NCBI GenBank assembly: GCA_947646735.1
Contig: CANTFK010000226.1
Coordinates: 62,001 to 126,000 of the forward strand
DNA: 64,000 bases
Direction of reading: 5' to 3'
Source of the DNA: Peronospora farinosa
Taxonomy: Eukaryota > Oomycota > Peronosporomycetes > Peronosporales > Peronosporaceae
Shown: positions 57,625-64,000 of the stretch, one piece after another
Numbering within the stretch: the stretch's first letter is position 1
Layout of the letters: each line of letters opens with the position of its first letter
Made by a program: the position numbers and the translations under genes
The notes under the pieces: generated by a model
The model's input: only the letters and a program-made list of their open reading frames with translations
Database searches by the model: none
What the model was told of the DNA's origin: nothing

Positions 57625-60600
57625 CGAGGGTATTTACTCGTCGTTCCGACGGACATGGTTTTATGCTGTTAATACATATATAGGGGTGTTCCCGTCATTT
57701 CGACCGATAGGTGCACAAATCTTCCGCTGATCGTATATTGACTTGGTGATTGATTAGTTTAAAGGTAATGTGTATGAAGGTCAATGTATACCTGTCGTTT
57801 CGAAAGTAAGGGTATCACCCGTCGTTTCGACGAACATGGTCTGCCTTTTGACCTGTAAACCCATTAACTTACGTTCGATTATTAGATTGGCTTAGGGTAA
57901 AGATGGATATGAAGGTCAATGTGTACTCGACGTTTCGTCAATCTATCATTTCATCACCCGTCGTTCCAACGGTACGAAGTTGCATATATAGGCTTAGACG
58001 CAGCGATTTTCTAGGGTGTTTACCCGTCATTCCCGCAAATTAGTACGCGAAGTCTTCGAAAATTGAGTTTATATCACGTCGTTTCGATGAAACGCTGCGC
58101 GAAGTCGCCGCTGCTAGGGTGTGCATTGCCTAACTCCATAGGAGTGGCATCAGACTTCTCGGTCGACGGCCTGTAATAGGCTGTCGCCGAGGCGCTGTTG
58201 TAGGATTGCTCCTCAACTAAGGCAATGTCTTCTATTTTCGCTGACAACTTTCTAAAAAGGGCCTGACGCGATGGGCCATGCCTAAGTCCATTCATGAACG
58301 TGGCCACCTTGATACGCTCCGGTATCGGGTTCCCATTCATGGACGCCGACAGCGAACGCATCTCCTGCACAAATTCTTGCAGAGAGCGTTTCACCTGTCG
58401 TGCTCCAAAGAAGCGCGCCATAAGCAACACTTCGTTGTTAGGCGGCTGATACATGGCGCGAATCTTTGATTTAAAGATCGCCCATGATGGAAATGCATCA
58501 GCATTAGCCATCAGCGCAGAGTATGTCCACTCTGACGCTTTGCCACGCAAGTTGGACATGGCATACGACACCATTCTAATGTCGTCTTCGATGAGCTGCG
58601 CCACTCCACATTGCTCAACTGCTATAGCCAGTGGACAATCGTATGTTGGTCAGTCCCATCAAACTTCGGAGGGTCCATCCGAATGGGCCACGGTTGAGAA
58701 GGCCGGGCAGAGGGCGTCTCAACAGTTCTGTTGAGAGCCTCATTACGTGCCTTCTCAAGCCTAAACTCATACTGAGTCTTACTGATGGAATCAGCCTTTG
58801 CTTGGCTGTTTACCTCGAACGCGTTTCTACGCTGTCCGAGCACAAACGCCTCAAATTGCTCCAACTGAGCAACATGTTGCTCAGGAGGAAAATGCAAGAG
58901 ATTGACCAGGGCTTGTTCACCAAGTCCCTGCGCCATATGCTCTGCCAACTCCCTATGATGTTGGGAGAGGTGAGGGGAGTCAGTCCAGTCCATATTAAGG
59001 ACCATATCAACCACACGCACGCTCCGAGAGACGGGTCGTAGGAAGGACTACTAGTGCTACCAAGTGTAGACGGGCACTTCTACGAAGTTGCCTCGTACTA
59101 CTAGCACACACCTTATGCACAAGCGAGGAAGCGGTTAGACCGTCTTACCTTCGCGTGCGAGGGTGGTTGGGAGGTTGGTCGACTGCTTAAGCAGTCGTAC
59201 CACCAGTTGCCTCTCGCTTAAGCGAGAGTACAACGAACTTCTAAGACAAGAAGGCACCGATGTCACGGAGAAGCTTTTCGGCTTCTCGTGCGTGGTGCTT
59301 CGGTGTTTAGCAAATTCAAGACTGAGCTATATTTAATTAATTATAACTAAATATATACTTAACTACTGATTGGCTATATATATATACTAGGGTATTTTCC
59401 CGTCGTTCCGACGGTGCGAAAAGAAATATCGATACTGTAGGCATCTTCAAAAAATGCAGCGTTTTGCTAGGGCGTTCACCTGGCGTACCGACGAAAAGGT
59501 AACCGCAGACCATACATATATTTTTTTTTGCTTATAATAAATTGAATGTTAGTCAAACAGTTTTTTGATGCTGAGATCTGTTACGGAAATCTGTTTGCTT
59601 ATTAGTATAAATCAAAAAAAGTTTTGCAGCAAATTAGGGTGTTCACCCGTCGTTCCGACGGTGCACAAAATTATATATAGGCATCATTTCACTTAAAAAT
59701 ATCGGGTCGGCTAAGGTAAAGTGATAGGTATGAAATTGAATATGTACCCGTCGTTCCAATGGTTTATGGTTTATATATATAGCATGATGGACAGAATTAT
59801 TACAAACATTTAACTATACAAATTTCAGTCATGATATTCACTCCTATAGATGGATGTCCGACGACAATTATTGCTAGACCTGATACATGTTACTCATTGA
59901 GATAACAGAGATGGAAATCTGCTTACGTTAATGCAAATAAGTTATTGTGTTCGTCCGACGTTGCGACGGAAAGGTCAGTAAGAAGGACAAAAAAATGGTG
60001 TGTCTATCAGCTTTTTTCGTGCTACTTTCAGCCTATATGCAGCTTTTTGATACTGAGGTCTAAGTTCATTATATGTCGTTCCGACATATAGGTGCGCAAA
60101 TTTTACGCTGATACCATATTGACCCACCATTAAACCTTCTTATATATCCAGTTTACTAAGGTAAATTAATATAATTGATGGTCAATGTGTAAAAAAGTCA
60201 AAATGTACGCGTCGACGCCGGCCAATGTATACCTGTCGTTTCGTAGACGAATGTGTTCCGTCGTTTTGACGGACACAGAAAGCATTGTTTCTTTTCATCT
60301 TCGTACCCATCATTTTACTTCTACATATCCGGTTCAATACAGTAAAGTGATGGGTATAAAGGTGAATGTAAACCCGTCGTTTCCGTACTGTAGAATGTCC
60401 GGTTGACTCAGGTAAATGAATAAGTATGATGCATTACATTTGACTCGATTTGCTTATTGTAACTGCATCCACTTAAGCCTGATCACTACGCTTGCTTTTG
60501 CCAGTTTATATTGTATACTTTGAGTATGGAGCCTATGTTTTGACTAACGAATCAAAAGCATGTGTCTCATCTACTCTTTTAAAAAAGCTGTGTTAATTAT

Positions 60601-61183
60601 TGCAATATGTAATATGCATATGAACATTTAAGTGTGTCATCGTTTCGTATATACATTTTATAGATAGAAGCACGACATAAGGACACCTGGGGATGAGCTA
60701 TTAGGAATTTCAATTTAAAATTATTTTATTACGGAAACCTGGCATGTAACAATATATACAAAATGCAAATACAACACATATGGGTCACATCACTTATTGT
60801 AAGCATGTAATACAACCTGATGAGAACGCTCGCTTTTGTCAACTTTTTAGTGTATTATTCAAGCATTGAGCCCATGAATTAAAACGATTATGAAGCATGT
60901 GTCTTATCTTATATTTATGAATGAGCTGTGTCTATATAAAATACCAACACGTATGTGTGCCATCGTTTCGTATATTAGTTTTATAGATAGAAGCACAACA
61001 CATTAATTCTCTGATATGGATACCTGCACATGTAGTAATAGTTCAACATGCAAACTCTGCCAATGCAAAATGAGCCAAAAATGCAAAATCAGCCAATCCA
61101 AAATTAGCAAATAATGAAAAAGTAGCCAATCCGCATGGCGGAAAAGGATCAAACGGACAGACAGTATTCTTTTATTATATAGA
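57625..61183 (-). mobile_element. Helitron unit 10 (3559 bp) with captured gag/LTR
   Basis: Counterpart of unit 5, displaced 15398 bp; shares the mutated terminal CGAG and the capture 58123-59386. Confidence 0.85.
58074..59020 (-). pseudogene. gag: Captured Ty3/gypsy gag fragment, copy 2
   Basis: Same two-frame structure as 42676-43622 with the same frameshift, so the frameshift predates the 15.4-kb duplication. I see only two residue changes between copies (DWSDS/DWTDS and NSALAT/NSASAT). The LTR part runs to 59386, again ending at CTAG (59387-59390). Confidence 0.85.
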
Positions 61184-63788
61184 CTAGGGTGTTTACCCGT
61201 CGATCCGACGGACATGGTTTTATGCTGTTAATACATATATAGGGGTGTTCCCGTCGTTTCGACCGATAGGTGCACAATTTTGAAGCTGATCGTATATTGA
61301 CTTGGTGATTGATTAGTTCAAAGGTAATGTGTATGAAGGTCAATGCGTACCTGTCGTTTCGAAAGTAAGGGTATCACCCGTCGTTTCGACGAACATGGTC
61401 TGCCTTTTGACCTGTAAACCCATTAACTTACGTTCGATTATTAGATTGACTTAGGGTAAAGATGGATACGAAAATCAATGTGTACTCGACGTTTCGTCAA
61501 TCTATCATTTCATCACCCGTCGTTCCAACGGTACGAAGTTGCATATATAGGCATCTTTAACGCAGCGATTGGCTAGGGTGTTTACCCGTCATTTCCGCAA
61601 ATTAGTACGCGAAGTCTACAAAAAATAATATCTCTATTGAGTTTATATCACGTCGTTTCAATGGAACGCTGCGCGAAGTCGCCGCTGCTAGGGTGTGTGC
61701 CTGTCGCTCCGACGGAAAGGACAGCAAACTCTACGCTAATAGCATATTGTATTATTTAAGGTGTTCACCCGTTGTACCGACGGTGCAAAGTAGTATGTAT
61801 ATCGCAACAAATTGCTAGGGTATTTACCCGTCGTTCCGACGGATACCCCTACAGTACATGTATACTGGTCAATCACTTTGCTTAGAATATCAGTTTGAAT
61901 AGGAATTTAATATAAATTGAAGTCAATGTGCAATCAGGCCAATGTAAACCCGTCGTTCCGCCGAATACACATAAGCGAATTTTTGAACGTTATAATATAC
62001 AGTCATTTACATTTAGATGATGCCTCCACCCTAGTGATACGATAAACGATTGCACCATGTTTCATCGACTCACCTCTTTTATGGTGTTCACCCGTCGTTC
62101 GGACGGTGCAAAGTAAAATATATTGGTATGATAAACGCCGCGATTTGCTAGGGTGTATACCCGTCATTCCAACGGATATGGTGCGCGAGCCGACGCTGGT
62201 AATATATTGACCTTTACATCATCGTTTTACCAATTTGGTTGACTACATTAAAGTGATGATATAAAGGTCAACGTGTACTCGTCGTTCCAACGGACATGGT
62301 GATTGAACTTTGCCTTTTGACCTTCGAGCCCAACATTTTACTTAACAATATTAAGGTAAAGTGATGGGTATAAGATTCAATGTGTACTCGTCGTTCCGAC
62401 GGATAGTAGCGTGCGGATCGAATCTATAGATTTAATTGTGTATAAAGGACCGTATGTAATATTTTCTATGTGTGTCGATCAATTTTAGATACAACTTTTT
62501 GCCTGTGCAGCTTTTGGTAGTGCTCATTGTTCCGTCGGTAGGGGCGCGATTCTACGCTGATAGTACCCTGGCCCACCCTATATCTTAACATAAGGATGCT
62601 CACCCGTCTTTCCGACGAAAACGGTGTGTAAAATCTGCCTGTAAAAGTTCGCACCCATCTGCTTACCTTAGTATATCCGGTTGACTCAGTAAAGTGATGG
62701 ATATGAAATTCAATGTGTACCCGTCGTTCCAATGGTTATCGTTTATTTATATAGCATGATGGACGGAGTTATTATAAACATTTAACTATACAAATTTCAG
62801 TTATGCTACCCACTCCTATAGATGGATATCCGACAGAATTTATTGCTAAACCTGATATATGTTGCTAATTAAAAATGCAAGTGATGGAAATCTGCTTACG
62901 TTAATGCAAATAAGTAAAAGTGCTCAGCCATCGCTGCGACGGAAAGGTCCGAGCGGACCATAAATATAAAATTAATGACATGAAAAGGATCGAATGTTGG
63001 TGTGTCAGTCAGCTTTTTTCATGCTACTTTCAGATTATATGCAGCTTTTTGATACTGAGGTCTAGGATCTTAATCCGTCGTTCCGACATATGGGTGCGCA
63101 AATTTTACGCTGATAGCATATTGGCCCACCATTTTACCTTATTATATATCCAGTTTAAATAAGTAAATTAATATAGTTGATAGTCAATGTGTAAGAAGAG
63201 CACAGTGTATATGTCGTTCCAAAGGTCAATTTGTACCCGTCGTATCGACGGACACGGTGCGTGAAGCCTGCTTTTGACATTCGTACCCATCTTTTTACTT
63301 TACAACATCTGGTTGATCTAGGAATCTAAATAAGTATGACACAATATATATGGGTCATTTCACTTGTTGCAATTGATTCCAATTCAACCTGATGCCAACG
63401 CTTAATTTTGCCAATGCCAAGGTTTAAAGTATTAATGAGGACTGAGCCCATGTTATAATAAAAAAATTAAAGCATGTGTCTCATCTAATAATCTAAAAAG
63501 CTGCGTTTGATATTGCAATATGTAGTGATGAATATGAACACGTATGGGTGCAATCGTTTCGTATATAAATGTTATAGATAGAAGCACGACAAATTTATTC
63601 TCTGATATGGAGATCTGCACATATAATTATCAATACATAAATGCATAATCAGCCATTGCAAAATGAGCCAAAAATGCAAAATCAGCCAATCCAAAATTAG
63701 CGAATAATGCAAAAGTAGCCAATCCGAATGCCGGAAAAGGATCAAACGGACAGACAGACAGACGGACAGTATTCTTTTATTATATAGA
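61184..63788 (-). mobile_element. Helitron unit 11 (2605 bp)
   Basis: Counterpart of unit 6, displaced 15397 bp, but around 62085-62200 it carries the unit 4/9 variant (GATAAACGCCGCG) where unit 6 has the unit 1/3 variant (GTTAAACGCAGCG), so local exchange has occurred. Confidence 0.8.
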
Positions 63789-64000
63789 CTAGGGTTTTTA
63801 CCCGTCGTTCCGACGGACATTGTACCTGTAAATAAAATACCCATTTCCTATTATATAGATTGTCTGGTTTGTTCTGTAAAGTGGTGGGTATGAAGCTTGA
63901 TGTGTACACGCGTTCCCTAAAAATATACAAAAAATTTATAGCATGATGGACGTAGTTATTATATAGATTTTACTATTCAAATTTTAGTCATGATACCCAC
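63789..64000 (-). mobile_element. Helitron unit 12 (partial, cut by window edge)
   Basis: Type II 3' end; counterpart of unit 7, displaced 15396 bp. Confidence 0.8.

Larger units (their letters stand above)
30862..64000 (-). repeat. Head-to-tail array of non-coding Helitron units (11 full, 1 partial)
   Basis: Boundaries of the form TTATTATATAGA|CTAGGGT occur at 30862, 33449, 35994, 38577, 42227, 45787, 48393, 51387, 53975, 57625, 61184 and 63789. On the minus strand each is a 3' CTAG followed at once by the next unit's 5' TC. Units are 2545-3650 bp, AT-rich, non-coding and studded with CCGTCGTTCCGACGG-type hairpins. Repeated small ORFs inside (60-100 codons) are chance openings copied with the units. 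The array runs past the right edge. Confidence 0.9.

Noticed and set aside
30862..64000. Regularly recurring palindromic repeats resembling a CRISPR array
   Set aside because: Spacing is irregular, the sequences between hairpins are themselves repeated, and the surroundings are eukaryotic transposons. The palindromes belong to Helitron 3' ends.
30862..64000. Hairpins as bacterial intrinsic terminators or an integron/att array
   Set aside because: No T-runs follow the stems, there are no cassettes or integrase, and the genome is eukaryotic.
30862..64000. Dozens of 60-100 codon ORFs that recur in several copies
   Set aside because: They recur only because the DNA units are repeated, they read through hairpin motifs in arbitrary frames, and many use non-ATG starts. 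No protein motif is seen.
30862..64000. Centromeric satellite
   Set aside because: The higher-order structure is satellite-like, but each unit has Helitron ends and nothing here indicates centromere function.

Overview
The window is wall-to-wall transposable elements; I found no convincing host gene, rRNA or intact tRNA. It looks like an oomycete genome, probably Peronosporales (Phytophthora or a downy mildew). The best evidence is a Ty3/gypsy element carrying both a second, plant/archaeal-type RNase H and a chromodomain, a combination I recall as the oomycete 'Chronos' group. That assignment rests on domain order, not on a database search.

Layout. 1-2621: remnants of older retroelements, including a truncated LTR at the left edge, an ORF cut by that LTR, and inverted gag scraps. 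2622-10362: a complete + strand chromodomain Ty3/gypsy element with 641-bp LTRs, a 5-bp target duplication, PBS, gag, a broken pol and an antisense ORF before the 3' LTR. 10368-11056: unrecognised flank. 11057-30861: an autonomous Helitron on the - strand, with a 3' hairpin and CTAG, a Rep/PIF1-helicase gene with one clear spliceosomal intron, and a 5' TC end. This Helitron is split inside its N-terminal coding region by a 12.4-kb Chronos-like LTR element (17151-29589, - strand, TSD TAGT), which itself carries an antisense coiled-coil ORF. Without the insertion the Helitron is about 7.4 kb.

30862-64000: the most unusual part. It is an uninterrupted head-to-tail array of eleven complete and one partial non-coding Helitron units (about 2.5-3.65 kb each), all on the - strand. 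At each boundary the 3' end of one unit (hairpin, 9 nt, CTAG) abuts the 5' TC of the next with no intervening base. The first boundary (30861/30862) joins the array to the autonomous Helitron. Units 3-7 recur as units 8-12 with a 15.39-15.40 kb period, forming a higher-order repeat. Two corresponding units carry the same captured retroelement fragment (LTR end, PBS, gag), held between two Helitron 3'-end motifs. One unit is a chimera whose switch point falls at a hairpin.

Reading as a whole: the Helitron Rep/helicase is the natural trans-acting enzyme for the non-coding units, which share its ends. The copy here is dead (nonsense codons, frameshifts and an insertion), so the array was built by an earlier or different source copy. 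Direct TC/CTAG joints suit rolling-circle read-through or concatemer insertion, followed by unequal exchange or segmental duplication. All element genes in the window are broken to some degree.
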